Position numbers and translations under genes: made by a program. Source: an uncultured Eubacteriales bacterium (lineage in GTDB: Bacteria; Bacillota; Clostridia; Christensenellales; Pumilibacteraceae). Taken from it: 64,000 nt of DNA. The DNA lies in contig UQSP01000002.1 in assembly GCA_900543755.1 (NCBI GenBank), forward strand, positions 19,552 to 83,551, in the 5' to 3' direction. Positions 26,290-35,887 of the stretch are shown one piece after another (the first letter of the stretch is position 1; each line of letters begins with the position of its first letter). Under the pieces are notes generated by a model. The model saw nothing but the letters and a program-made list of their open reading frames with translations. It was not told where the DNA came from and did not search any database.

Positions 26290-26553
26290 ATGAACTATCT
26301 GATTTTTGCTTTCCGTTCCCGTGCGCAGTCCATGAAGTATTACAACGAGCTTAAGAAAACGGGCGTAAACTGCGCGCTTATTAATACTCCGAGGGAAATT
26401 TCCGTAGGGTGCGGCCTTTCCGTAAAAACGTCCGACGAGTCTTACGTCACCGCAGTGGAGGTACTTAACCGTCTTTCGCTTAATACTTTTCTGGGCGCGT
26501 TTTCGGTCTCTCCGTCGGGTCGGGATAAAACCGTGCGCCGTCTGTTTTTTTAA
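26290..26553 (+). CDS. Putative Se/S carrier protein (DUF3343)
   Basis: 87 residues. Family pattern: FAFRSRAQSMKYYNELK at the N-terminus, ALINTPREISVGCGLSVK with the single conserved Cys (about residue 42), typical of the small Se/S-carrier family. AAAGGAAAA precedes the ATG. The gene is divergent from the desulfurase-like gene, sharing an AT-rich 81-base region in which I see no clean sigma-A pair. The expected role is to accept persulfide or selenium. Confidence 0.8.
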   Translation: MNYLIFAFRSRAQSMKYYNELKKTGVNCALINTPREISVGCGLSVKTSDESYVTAVEVLNRLSLNTFLGAFSVSPSGRDKTVRRLFF

Positions 26554-26571
26554 ACATAATCGCCTTCCGGC

Positions 26572-26600
26572 TTTACTTATCGGTTATTTCATGTTACAAT
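26572..26600 (+). promoter_or_regulatory. Probable promoter for the MFS sugar transporter
   Basis: TTTACT at 26572-26577, 17-base spacer, TACAAT at 26595-26600. Confidence 0.5.
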
Positions 26601-26631
26601 AAGAAAAACTATAAGTAAACAGGGAGGGAAT

Positions 26632-28059
26632 ATGGAGGAAACGGCTGAAACCAAAATAAAACTCAACGTTCCGCGGACAATTCTCGTGGGACTGGCTTTT
26701 TTTACTATAAGTATGTTCTGGCAGATTTACGACAGCCTTATGCCGCTGTTCTTGCGCGACTTCGGAATGGGCGCGACGCTCAGGGGCTTGATAATGGCGC
26801 TAGACAACGTGCTTGCCGTCGTGCTTCTGCCGTTCATGGGGATACTTTCCGACCGCTTTCCCGCAAAACTTCGCAGTAAGTTCGGCAGACGCATGCCGTT
26901 TATAGTAACGGGTTCCGTTCTGGCGGCGGCAACCTTTATGCTGGTCAATTACGCCCACAATATAATGAATCTCGCGCTCATGCTTGCGTCCACGGCGTTC
27001 GTGCTTGTGTTCATGTGCCTTTACCGCTCGCCCGCCGTTGCGCTTATGCCCGACGTAACTCCGCGTCCGATAAGAAGCAACGCAAACGCCGTAATCAACA
27101 TTATGGGTACCGTGGGCGGCGTAATTACGCTTATTTTAATGCAGTTTTTGCTTAAGACCGAGGAGCTTGCCAACGGCGAGCTTTATGTAACGGGCAACAA
27201 CTGGGTGCTGGTTTCGATTATATCGGGACTGATGATTCTTGCGGCGATTGTGATGATTATCAAGGTGCGCGAAAATAAATTTGCCGAGGAAAGCCGCGCG
27301 ATTATGGAAAAATACAAAATCGCGGACGAAGACGAAAAACCCGAAAAAACCGAAAAACAGTCCGCGCTAAAGGTGCTGGGCTCGCTTACTAAAAGTCAGC
27401 TTAAAAGTCTTATCTTCATACTTTTGTCGGTTTTTTTGTGGTACATGGCTTATAACGCGCTTACCACTCATTTTTCGGTATTTTCCCTAAGCGTTCTGCA
27501 GGCAAAATTCACGTTGCCGCTGCTTGTCGCAAACGCGGCGGCGTTTCTGATGTTTATCCCAAGCGTGGAGATAGGCAAGCGTATCGGGAGGAAAAAGACC
27601 GTTATGCTGGGCGTCGTCATGATGGCGGCGGGGCTTGCGTTCGCTACGGTTTTTCTGCTTGCAGGTGCAAGCGCGTCTGTGCTTAAAGTCATCATGTATC
27701 CCACGTTTATACTCGTGGGCGGCGGCTGGGCGACGATAAACGTACATTCCTATATCATGTGCGTTGAGCTTTCCACCGAAAGTACTACCGGTACTTATAC
27801 GGGACTGTACTATGCGTTTACCATGACGGCGCAGATTATAACGCCTATTTTTGCAGGCCTTATCATGGATTACGTCGCGGTAATCGGACTTGTGCCGTAT
27901 TCGCTGGTATTTGCCTGCCTTGCTTTTGTAACCATGATTTTCGTCCGCCACGGAAACGCTTGCAAAGTCGTGGGAGTTAATGGCGAAAACGCTGCTTTGC
28001 CGACCGCGGAAGAAGCAGACGATAAAAAGGACGAAAACTCCGTAAATGAGGAAAAATAG
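26632..28059 (+). CDS. MFS transporter, sugar-type (SLC45/GPH-like)
   Basis: 475 residues, 12 membrane segments. It starts with FFTISMFWQIYDSLMPLFLRDFG and contains the loop 2-3 motif LSDRFPAKLRSKFGRRMPFI (G-x-x-S-D-R...GRR-x-P), then SPAVALMPDVTPRPIRSNANAV, both typical of the sugar/cation MFS group near the SLC45 and GPH families. Substrate not determinable. A central cytoplasmic loop (about 215-250) is charged, and the C-terminus is acidic. GGGAGGGAA 3 bases before the ATG. Confidence 0.8.
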   Translation: MEETAETKIKLNVPRTILVGLAFFTISMFWQIYDSLMPLFLRDFGMGATLRGLIMALDNVLAVVLLPFMGILSDRFPAKLRSKFGRRMPFIVTGSVLAAATFMLVNYAHNIMNLALMLASTAFVLVFMCLYRSPAVALMPDVTPRPIRSNANAVINIMGTVGGVITLILMQFLLKTEELANGELYVTGNNWVLVSIISGLMILAAIVMIIKVRENKFAEESRAIMEKYKIADEDEKPEKTEKQSALKVLGSLTKSQLKSLIFILLSVFLWYMAYNALTTHFSVFSLSVLQAKFTLPLLVANAAAFLMFIPSVEIGKRIGRKKTVMLGVVMMAAGLAFATVFLLAGASASVLKVIMYPTFILVGGGWATINVHSYIMCVELSTESTTGTYTGLYYAFTMTAQIITPIFAGLIMDYVAVIGLVPYSLVFACLAFVTMIFVRHGNACKVVGVNGENAALPTAEEADDKKDENSVNEEK

Positions 28060-28089
28060 CCTGAAATAACGTTATTTCGATAAAAATAA

Positions 28090-28119
28090 GTGACAAACGC
28101 AATAGCCGTATGCTATAAT
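28090..28119 (+). promoter_or_regulatory. Candidate promoter for nth-nfnA-nfnB
   Basis: GTGACA at 28090-28095, 18-base spacer, TATAAT at 28114-28119. A terminator-like hairpin begins immediately downstream, so its output may be conditional. Confidence 0.55.
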
Positions 28120-28161
28120 AATTCGGTAAACTTTCAAAAAGGTTTGCCGAATTGTTTTTTT
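28120..28161 (+). terminator. Intrinsic terminator between the MFS gene and nth
   Basis: Twelve-base arms AATTCGGTAAAC / GTTTGCCGAATT (one wobble) with a 10-base loop, followed by GTTTTTTT. It ends just before the SD of nth and starts right at the -10 of the candidate promoter. Confidence 0.8.
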
Positions 28162-28170
28162 CAGGAACGA

Positions 28171-28815
28171 ATGAAATTGACGGACGCAGAAAAAATATTT
28201 GCACTGCTTGAAAAAGATTTTCCTAACGCGCATTGCGAACTTAATTATTCCACAACGTTCGAGCTTCTCGTCGCGGTTATTTTAAGCGCGCAGTGCACCG
28301 ACAAACGCGTAAATCAGATAACTCCCGCGCTTTTTGAAAAGTATTCTTCACCCCGCGACTTTGCTTCCGCGCCGCAAGAGGAGCTTGAAAAACTGATTTA
28401 CAGTTGCGGCTTTTACCACAACAAAGCCAAAAACATTATCGCAGCCGCAAACGCCATCGTCAAAGATTACGGCGGTAAAGTCCCCGATACTTTCGACGGA
28501 TTGCTCTCGCTTCCGGGAGTGGGGCGCAAAACCGCCAACGTGGTTTTTTCGGTGGGATACGGCGGGGACGGAATAGCCGTCGACACCCACGTTTTCCGCA
28601 CCGCGCACAGGCTTAACCTTTCGGACGGCAAAACGCCTTTCGACGTAGAAAAGGATCTTATGAAAGCCGTGCCCGAAGGCATGCGCAACAGAGTGCACCA
28701 TTTACTGATATTTCACGGCAGATACAGGTGTAAATCGCGCCAACCCGATTGCGCGGATTGCCGCCTTAAGGAATATTGCAATTACTTTAAGAATAAAAAC
28801 GAGGTCGAAAAATGA
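28171..28815 (+). CDS. nth: Endonuclease III
   Basis: 214 residues. HhH-GPD enzyme with LLSLPGVGRKTANVVFS (Lys near 119 as nucleophile), VDTHVFR with the catalytic Asp, and the four cysteines of the [4Fe-4S] loop CKSRQPDCADCRLKEYC. Removes oxidised pyrimidines and cleaves AP sites. A GTG-initiated frame extends to 28090, but that covers the promoter and terminator, so the ATG at 28171 behind AGGAACG is chosen. The stop overlaps nfnA. Confidence 0.95.
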   Translation: MKLTDAEKIFALLEKDFPNAHCELNYSTTFELLVAVILSAQCTDKRVNQITPALFEKYSSPRDFASAPQEELEKLIYSCGFYHNKAKNIIAAANAIVKDYGGKVPDTFDGLLSLPGVGRKTANVVFSVGYGGDGIAVDTHVFRTAHRLNLSDGKTPFDVEKDLMKAVPEGMRNRVHHLLIFHGRYRCKSRQPDCADCRLKEYCNYFKNKNEVEK

Positions 28816-29639
28816 ACAAAATTCTGAAAAAGCGCACTCTTGCGCCCAAAGTGAACGAATACGTCGTGGAAGCGCCTGCGGTTGCAAAACACGCTCATCC
28901 CGGGCAGTTTATCATTCTCCGCGTGGACGAGGAGGGCGAGCGCATCCCCTTTACGATATGCGATTACGACAAGCAGGCGGGGACCGTCACTATTCTGGTG
29001 CAGGAAGTAGGCTATTCGACAATGAAACTTGCCGCCGTACCCGAGGGCGGGTATATCGCCGATTTTGTGGGACCGCTTGGTAAACCCACGGATTTGACCG
29101 AGTATAAAAACATCGTGCTTGTGGGCGGAGGAATCGGCAGTGCCGTCATTTATCCTCAGGCAAAGCACCTTTTCGCGTCGGGCAATCCCGCAACCGTAAT
29201 AGTAGGCGCCAGGAATAAAGAGCTTATCATGTACGAGGACGAATTCCGCGCGGCGGCAAAAAATCTGTTTATCGCAACGGACGACGGCAGTTACGGCGTT
29301 AAAGGCTTCGTCACCGACGTACTCAAAGACCTTCTCGATAAAGGCGGTATAGATTGCGTCATGGCGGTGGGCCCCATGCCCATGATGCGCGCCGTGTCCG
29401 CGCTTACGTTGACTTACAATGTTAAAACCGTAGTCAGTATGAACCCCATTATGGTGGACGGCACGGGAATGTGCGGCGGATGCAGGATTACGGTGGGCGG
29501 AAAAACCCGCTACGCCTGCGTAGACGGACCGGAATTCGACGGACACGAAATCGATTGGCAGGAAGCGATGCAAAGGCTTTCCGCCTATCGCGAGCAGGAA
29601 AAGGAACACGTTTGCAGACTTACCGGAGAAAAAAGATAA
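28812..29639 (+). CDS. nfnA: NADH-dependent ferredoxin:NADP+ oxidoreductase subunit A
   Basis: 275 residues. FAD-binding ferredoxin reductase fold: RIPFTICDYD, then LVGGGIGSAVIYPQAK (NAD binding) and AVGPMPMMRA, with a C-terminal [2Fe-2S] cluster of the form GTGMCGGCR ... YACVDGPEFDG. This is the PyrK/NfnA pattern. With NfnB directly downstream rather than a PyrD, it is the NfnA subunit of the flavin-bifurcating complex that balances NADH, NADPH and ferredoxin. Start overlaps nth by 4 bases. Confidence 0.9.
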   Translation: MNKILKKRTLAPKVNEYVVEAPAVAKHAHPGQFIILRVDEEGERIPFTICDYDKQAGTVTILVQEVGYSTMKLAAVPEGGYIADFVGPLGKPTDLTEYKNIVLVGGGIGSAVIYPQAKHLFASGNPATVIVGARNKELIMYEDEFRAAAKNLFIATDDGSYGVKGFVTDVLKDLLDKGGIDCVMAVGPMPMMRAVSALTLTYNVKTVVSMNPIMVDGTGMCGGCRITVGGKTRYACVDGPEFDGHEIDWQEAMQRLSAYREQEKEHVCRLTGEKR

Positions 29640-29641
29640 TC

Positions 29642-31030
29642 ATGGCTATTGAAAAGAAAAACCGTAACAGTATTCCCGAGCAGGCACCCGAAGTAAGGGC
29701 GCATAATTTCGAAGAGGTCGCATTGGGCTTTGACGCGGCTCTCGCCCGCGACGAGGCGTCGAGATGCTTGAACTGCAAAAACGCACCGTGTATGAAAGGA
29801 TGCCCCGTGGGCGTAAGAATCCCCGAATTTCTCGCGCTTGTCAAGGACGGAAAGTTCGAAGAAGCGGGCGACGTCATTAAATCCACAAACAGTCTTCCTT
29901 CCGTTTGCGGCAGAGTATGTCCGCAGGAAGAACAGTGCGAAAAAAACTGTATTCGCGCGCGTATAGACGGCGCGGTATCCATCGGCGGAGTGGAAAGATT
30001 TGTGGGCGACTTCATGCTGTCCTTGCCTCCGCGCAGTCATAAAATCGAAAAGACGGGTAAACGCGCGGCGATAGTGGGCAGCGGTCCCGCAGGACTTACC
30101 TGTGCGGCTCAGCTTGCGGCGGCGGGCGTGGACGTCACGGTTTACGAGGCGTTTCATAAAACGGGCGGCGTGCTTGTGTACGGCATACCCGAGTTCAGAC
30201 TTCCCAAAAAACTCGTGGGTTCGGAAGTGGACAAGCTTAAAGAGCTGGGCGTAAAATTCGAGCTTAACACCGTAGTCGGCAAAACCGTCACGATTGAGGA
30301 ACTTCAGGCGGAAAACGACGCCATTTTCATAGGAAGCGGCGCGGGACTTCCGATGTTTATGGGAATCCCGGGCGAAAACCTGAACGGCGTGCTTTCCGCC
30401 AACGAATATCTTACTCGAGTCAATCTTATGCGCGCATACGACGACAATTCGGCTACCCCCGTCATGCACGGGAAGAATGTGGTCGTGGTGGGCGCAGGTA
30501 ACGTCGCAATGGACGCGGCGCGCACGGCGTTACGCATGGGCGCGGAATCCGTAAGCATCGTTTACCGCAGGGGCAGAGAGGAAATGCCCGCGAGAAAAGA
30601 GGAAATCCGCCACGCCGAACAGGAGGGGATAAAGTTCGTGCTTTTGTCCAATCCCGTCTGTTTCGAGGGCGAAAACGGCTGGGTTAACCGCATCAAATGC
30701 ATTAAAATGGAACTGGGCGAGCCCGACGCAAGCGGACGCCGTTCCCCCGTTGAAGTCAAGGGCAGTGAGTTTTACATAGACGCGGATATGGTTATCGTAG
30801 CTTTGGGCACCAGCCCCAATCCGCTTATAAAAGACAGTTTCGATAAATTGCAAACGGCAAAAAAGGGCATACTTGTAGTGGACGAAAACATGATGACTTC
30901 CGTAGACGGCATCTATGCCGGCGGCGACGCCGTGACGGGAGCCGCAACCGTAATTCTCGCCATGGGCGCGGGAAGAAAAGCCGCCAAAGCCATCTTGGAA
31001 AGATTAGGGCTTAAAAACGGCAATAATTAA
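29642..31030 (+). CDS. nfnB: NADH-dependent ferredoxin:NADP+ oxidoreductase subunit B
   Basis: 462 residues. GltD-like: N-terminal ferredoxin-type region CLNCKNAPCMKGCPVG and CGRVCPQEEQCEKNC holding two [4Fe-4S] clusters, FAD site VGSGPAGLTCA, NADPH site VVGAGNVAMDAA and the C-terminal GDAVTGAATVILAMGAGRKAA. It pairs with NfnA two bases upstream, so this is NfnB and not the small subunit of glutamate synthase (no gltB here). A longer open frame begins inside nfnA; ATG 29642 matches the family start. Confidence 0.92.
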   Translation: MAIEKKNRNSIPEQAPEVRAHNFEEVALGFDAALARDEASRCLNCKNAPCMKGCPVGVRIPEFLALVKDGKFEEAGDVIKSTNSLPSVCGRVCPQEEQCEKNCIRARIDGAVSIGGVERFVGDFMLSLPPRSHKIEKTGKRAAIVGSGPAGLTCAAQLAAAGVDVTVYEAFHKTGGVLVYGIPEFRLPKKLVGSEVDKLKELGVKFELNTVVGKTVTIEELQAENDAIFIGSGAGLPMFMGIPGENLNGVLSANEYLTRVNLMRAYDDNSATPVMHGKNVVVVGAGNVAMDAARTALRMGAESVSIVYRRGREEMPARKEEIRHAEQEGIKFVLLSNPVCFEGENGWVNRIKCIKMELGEPDASGRRSPVEVKGSEFYIDADMVIVALGTSPNPLIKDSFDKLQTAKKGILVVDENMMTSVDGIYAGGDAVTGAATVILAMGAGRKAAKAILERLGLKNGNN

Positions 31031-32314
<1,284 letters not shown>

Positions 32315-32315
32315 T

Positions 32316-33449
32316 ATGCGTAAGACAGCCATTTTCGGCGGCAGTTTCGACCCCCCGACCAACGCTCATTATGCTCTGGGGGTACAGTTAAGCCGCCGCT
32401 TCGACCGCGTAATAGTCGTTCCCGCATATATTTCCCCGTTCAAAAAAGCGGGGGCGGAGCTGGACGGCGCTCAAAGAATAAAGCTTTTGCGCGATATTTT
32501 TGCGCCTTTTCCAAACGTCGAAGTTTCCGACTGCGAAATCGCGGCAAAAGGGACAAGCTATTCCTACATGACCGCTCAGCGTTTTAAAGAGGAAGGAACG
32601 CAGCTTTATTTCGTCATCGGCAGCGACGGACTGGGCTCGCTCAATAAATGGGCGCGCACCGACATTCTTAAAGAAACGGTAGAATTTTACGTTGTGGAAA
32701 GACCGTTTTTCCCCGTTAAAGAAGCTGAACTTATTGCCGCCCGCAAAATTCTTAACGTCACCGTCGCCCCCTTTAAAGGCGAGGAGGGGTCAAGTTCTCT
32801 CTTGAAAGTCGCCGTAGCTTTCGGCAAAGAACGTGAAGTCGTGCCCGATACCGTTGCCGATTATATCGAGGAAAACGCGCTTTACCGCGATTACGATTAC
32901 ATCGTTTCCGCTTATCCGAGATTTAATCTTAAAAAGAGCCGGATTGACCACGTTTACCGTACCGCAAAAGCTGCTATACTGCTGGCAAAGCTTAACGGCG
33001 CCGACACTGAAAAGACTATACGCGCGGCGCTTCTTCACGATATTGCAAAATACCTTACGCGAGAAGACCTTGACAAAGAAGGAATAGAATTCACTCCTCA
33101 AATGCAGGCGTTGCCCGCTCCGTGCGTTCATCAGCTTACGGGCGCGGCGGTCGCAAAAAAGGTTTTCAACGAATGCGACGAGGTGATAGCGGCCATTTCC
33201 ACCCACTGCACGGGCGGCAGAAACATGACTCTTTTGCAAAAAATAGTATTTGCGGCAGATTATATCGAAGAGGGTCGCGACTTCGACGGACTTGACCGCA
33301 TAAGACAGGCGGTTTACGACGATATCGATAAAGGAATAAAACTCATATACGAAAATACCATAGCTTTTTTGCGTGCATCGGGACAGGAAGTGGCGCCTGC
33401 CACAATCGACGCATACGAATATTTAAAAAGCCATAAGGAGAAAATATGA
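32316..33449 (+). CDS. NadD-YqeK fusion: nicotinate-nucleotide adenylyltransferase and HD hydrolase
   Basis: 377 residues in one frame. Residues 1-190 are NadD (GGSFDPPTNAH nucleotidyltransferase motif, VIGSDGLGSLNKW, and SSSLLK, the ISSTxIR-like region), making deamido-NAD. Residues ~205-377 are an HD-domain YqeK (RIDHVYRTAKAAILLAK, ALLHDIAKYL, HQLTGAAVAK, ISTHCTGGRNMTLLQKIVFAADYIE), a symmetric Ap4A hydrolase family. The two are separate adjacent genes in most Firmicutes. No stop or frameshift is seen between them. ATG 32316 chosen, with GGAG 5 bases upstream. Confidence 0.92.
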   Translation: MRKTAIFGGSFDPPTNAHYALGVQLSRRFDRVIVVPAYISPFKKAGAELDGAQRIKLLRDIFAPFPNVEVSDCEIAAKGTSYSYMTAQRFKEEGTQLYFVIGSDGLGSLNKWARTDILKETVEFYVVERPFFPVKEAELIAARKILNVTVAPFKGEEGSSSLLKVAVAFGKEREVVPDTVADYIEENALYRDYDYIVSAYPRFNLKKSRIDHVYRTAKAAILLAKLNGADTEKTIRAALLHDIAKYLTREDLDKEGIEFTPQMQALPAPCVHQLTGAAVAKKVFNECDEVIAAISTHCTGGRNMTLLQKIVFAADYIEEGRDFDGLDRIRQAVYDDIDKGIKLIYENTIAFLRASGQEVAPATIDAYEYLKSHKEKI

Positions 33450-33820
33450 CAAACGTTGATTTAAATAAATTCGATCTTAACGCTCCCGGCGGACTGTCGG
33501 ACGCGATTGCCGCGCTTCTGGACTCTAAAAAAGGCAAGGACGTCGTGACGGTAAACCTTGAAGGAAAAACTATCATTGCCGATTACTTCGTTATAGCCTC
33601 CGCTTTTTCCACCACCGCGGTAAAAGCGCTTGCCGATTTCGTGGAGGAGGAGCTTTCCAAAAAGGGAATAGAGCCGCTTCACCGCGACGTTGACCAGAAA
33701 TGGATTGCGCTCGATTACGGTTCGGTTATCGTGCACGTCTTTTACAAGGAACTTCGCGAGTTTTACGATATCGAACGTCTTTGGGCAGAGGGCGACAACA
33801 TTAAAAAGTTTATCGACTGA
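33446..33820 (+). CDS. rsfS: Ribosomal silencing factor RsfS
   Basis: 124 residues, RsfS/YbeB/Iojap family: KGKDVVTVNLEGKTIIADYFVIASAFS, HRDVDQKWIALDYGSVIVHVF and REFYDIERLW. Binds L14 to block subunit joining in starvation. Overlaps the nadD-yqeK stop by 4 bases (coupled). The C-terminal tail is short. Confidence 0.95.
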   Translation: MTNVDLNKFDLNAPGGLSDAIAALLDSKKGKDVVTVNLEGKTIIADYFVIASAFSTTAVKALADFVEEELSKKGIEPLHRDVDQKWIALDYGSVIVHVFYKELREFYDIERLWAEGDNIKKFID

Positions 33821-33845
33821 ACTAATCGGGTGAGGGGACGCAAGT

Positions 33846-34808
33846 ATGGAAGTAAGCATAATACAACATATACAATCCGTGCGTAACGCCTTTTTGGACG
33901 CTTTTTTCCTTGTGTTCACTCAGGCGGGCGACGAGCTGTTTTTTATCTTCGTCGCCGTGCTTTTGTACTGGTGTTTCGACAAGCGTTTCGGCTTTAAACT
34001 TATAAACGTCTATCTTCTGGGCGCAAGCTGTATCGAGGGACTTAAGTCGCTAGTCGCGCGTCCCAGGCCCTATACCTTCGACGGAATCGTTTCGGTGGGA
34101 GAGAAGACAAGCGGCTATTCGTTTCCAAGCGGACATTCTCACTCGGCGGCAAATCTTTCCACTCAGCTTTCTTATAAGTATCGTAAACTTCCTCTTATAA
34201 TATCCGTTGCGGCGGCTTCGGTATTGGTGGCTTTTTCAAGGCTGTATTTAGGTCAGCATTTTTTAAGCGACGTAATTGTGGGACTTGCTTTGGGTATAGG
34301 TTTTGCGCTTCTGTTTTCCATGCTGTTCGAGCTTCTCGGCGACAAAGAGGAGTATGCGGTTCTGGGCGTGTTTCCGCTTTGCATAGTAATTTTGCTTGTA
34401 ATCGTGTTTACGGGCAACGCGGCTTATACCGGCAACGTACAAAACGTCCTTGGGGGATATTCGGCGGTTGCTTTAGGCTATTTTCTCGAAAAACGTTACG
34501 TTAAACTCGACGTTAAAACCAAATGGTATTTGCAGATTGTCAAAATTGTTGCGGGTCTTGCAATTACGCTTGCTTTCAAAGAGGGACTAAAGCTTGTCAT
34601 ACCGCAAACCCAGGCGGTCTTATATCATTTCGTAAGGTATTTTCTCACAGCTTTGGCAGCGTCTTTATTAGTGCCTTGGCTTTTTAAAATCACTCGCCTC
34701 GGCGGAAAGGGAAACGCGCCGGAAAAGGCACTTCCTTTGAAAGAGGATAAAGAAAACGCTGCGCAGGCTGATTACGGAAACGAGGAAAATGAATCCGTTC
34801 AGCAATAA
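33846..34808 (+). CDS. PAP2-family membrane phosphatase
   Basis: 320 residues with ~8 membrane segments. The three acid phosphatase motifs are present: KSLVARPRPY (C1), SFPSGHSHSAAN (C2) and SRLYLGQHFLSDVIVG (C3), with the catalytic residues KxxxxxxRP, PSGH and SRxxxxxHxxxD. The C-terminal 40 residues are a hydrophilic tail. Members dephosphorylate undecaprenyl pyrophosphate or phospholipid phosphates; the substrate here is not known. GGTGAGGGG precedes the ATG at 33846. Confidence 0.87.
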   Translation: MEVSIIQHIQSVRNAFLDAFFLVFTQAGDELFFIFVAVLLYWCFDKRFGFKLINVYLLGASCIEGLKSLVARPRPYTFDGIVSVGEKTSGYSFPSGHSHSAANLSTQLSYKYRKLPLIISVAAASVLVAFSRLYLGQHFLSDVIVGLALGIGFALLFSMLFELLGDKEEYAVLGVFPLCIVILLVIVFTGNAAYTGNVQNVLGGYSAVALGYFLEKRYVKLDVKTKWYLQIVKIVAGLAITLAFKEGLKLVIPQTQAVLYHFVRYFLTALAASLLVPWLFKITRLGGKGNAPEKALPLKEDKENAAQADYGNEENESVQQ

Positions 34809-34841
34809 ATAAATCCAGTTTAAAAAACCGTATTTATTTTC

Positions 34842-34871
34842 TTGACATACACGATAAAACGGTACTATAAT
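34842..34871 (+). promoter_or_regulatory. Sigma-A promoter of the FMN riboswitch-ribU unit
   Basis: TTGACA at 34842-34847, 18-base spacer, TATAAT at 34866-34871; both perfect consensus. Transcription would start near 34878, just ahead of the aptamer. Confidence 0.88.
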
Positions 34872-34880
34872 ATCATTGCA

Positions 34881-35012
34881 ACTTAGGGGCGGGGTGGAAT
34901 TCCCCACCGGCAGTGTGCGCATTAAAAGGCGTCAAGTCTGCTAAGAATCGGTTTTTCCGATTCCCGACCGGGTGAGAATCCCGGACCGACGGTACAGTCC
35001 GGATAGTATAAG
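34881..35012 (+). promoter_or_regulatory. FMN riboswitch (RFN element)
   Basis: Conserved RFN blocks in order: AGGGGCGGGGTGGAATTCCC and CACCGGCAGT, a variable arm, then CCGACCGGGTGAGAATCCCG, GACCGACGGTACAGTCCGGAT. This is the classical FMN-sensing six-helix aptamer, here upstream of the riboflavin transporter gene ribU. Confidence 0.95.
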
Positions 35013-35057
35013 TTGAAACTGAATAAGGCTTTTTTCATCACGCCTTAAACGCATTTG

Positions 35058-35096
35058 ACGCCCCTTAAGCATATTTGCAAGGAGGCGTATTTTTTT
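35058..35096 (+). promoter_or_regulatory. Expression platform hairpin of the FMN riboswitch
   Basis: ACGCC-CTT (35059-35067) pairs with AAG-GGCGT (35079-35089), and a run of T's at 35090-35096 follows. The 3' arm contains the SD AAGGAGG of ribU, and the run of T's leads directly into the ATG at 35097. The hairpin could act as an intrinsic terminator, as an SD-sequestering stem, or as both. Confidence 0.75.
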
Positions 35097-35837
35097 ATGA
35101 CAAAAGCTTACTTTTCGGCAAAAAACATCACGAGAATTGCCGTGTTTACCGCACTTTCTTTCGTGCTCTATATGTTTGTAAAGCTGCCGCTGCCCATTTT
35201 CCCGCAGTTTCTGGAACTCCAGTTTTCGGATATGCCCGCGCTGCTTACGGGATTTATGATGGGGCCTCTTTCGGGCGCGATAGTAATAATTCTCAGGACG
35301 CTTTTAAAGCTTCCGTTTTCCCACACTGCTTGCGTGGGCGAGCTTGGCGACCTTATAATAGGACTTGCTTTCGTGCTTACGGCGTCGTTTATATATAAAT
35401 ACCGCCGCACGCTTCAAGGCGCAGTCATTTCTCTTCTGGCAGGTATTTTTTCCACTACGGTAGTGGCGATAATCATAAACAGAGTTCTGCTTATACCTTT
35501 CTACTCCTGGTATATGGGCTTTGACAACATAATGGGACTTGTCGCGCTTGTATTTCCCTCGGTCACTCGCGAAAGTTTTTATTTTTATTACCTTTTGGGC
35601 GCCGTGCTTCCGTTTAATCTGTTGCGCGGTTTCATTTGCGCCATAGTTACTTTCTTGCTTTACAAGCAGCTTAAAAGGCTGTTCGACGTCATTTTCAAAG
35701 ATAAAGTTAAATCTGAAAACGTAAACGAAAATCATTCCCGGTCCGAAAACGCAAACGACGCAAATTCCCAAAATCCCGATGCCGAACAAAACGGCTCGAG
35801 TAATGCGGACGGCGGCAACGTTAAACAGGGGAATTAA
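35097..35837 (+). CDS. ribU: Riboflavin ECF transporter S component RibU
   Basis: 246 residues, 5-6 membrane segments, with the RibU pattern FTALSFVLYMFVKLPLPIFPQFLELQFSD followed by GFMMGPLSGAIVI. As an S component it binds riboflavin and works with the shared ECF module (not in this window). The C-terminal 45 residues are an Asn/Ser/Glu-rich hydrophilic tail. The ATG at 35097 is preceded by AAGGAGG; an upstream in-frame TTG at 35055 lies inside the hairpin and was rejected. Expressed under FMN control. Confidence 0.93.
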   Translation: MTKAYFSAKNITRIAVFTALSFVLYMFVKLPLPIFPQFLELQFSDMPALLTGFMMGPLSGAIVIILRTLLKLPFSHTACVGELGDLIIGLAFVLTASFIYKYRRTLQGAVISLLAGIFSTTVVAIIINRVLLIPFYSWYMGFDNIMGLVALVFPSVTRESFYFYYLLGAVLPFNLLRGFICAIVTFLLYKQLKRLFDVIFKDKVKSENVNENHSRSENANDANSQNPDAEQNGSSNADGGNVKQGN

Positions 35838-35852
35838 TGTCGCTCTTACCGC

Positions 35853-35881
35853 TTGCCAACAAAGCGCGGTTGTAGTATAAT
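35853..35881 (+). promoter_or_regulatory. Promoter of tsaE giving a leaderless transcript
   Basis: TTGCCA at 35853-35858, 17-base spacer, TATAAT at 35876-35881. The ATG of tsaE lies exactly 6 bases after the -10, so the start point coincides with the start codon and no SD is available. Confidence 0.8.
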
Positions 35882-35887
35882 ATTGAC

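Noticed and set aside
28090..28170. N-terminal extension of nth from GTG 28090
   Set aside because: It would cover the promoter and terminator; the family starts at the ATG at 28171.
28782..30469. Long antisense open frames over nfnA and nfnB
   Set aside because: His/Arg-rich translations typical of shadow frames; the plus-strand genes are clear.
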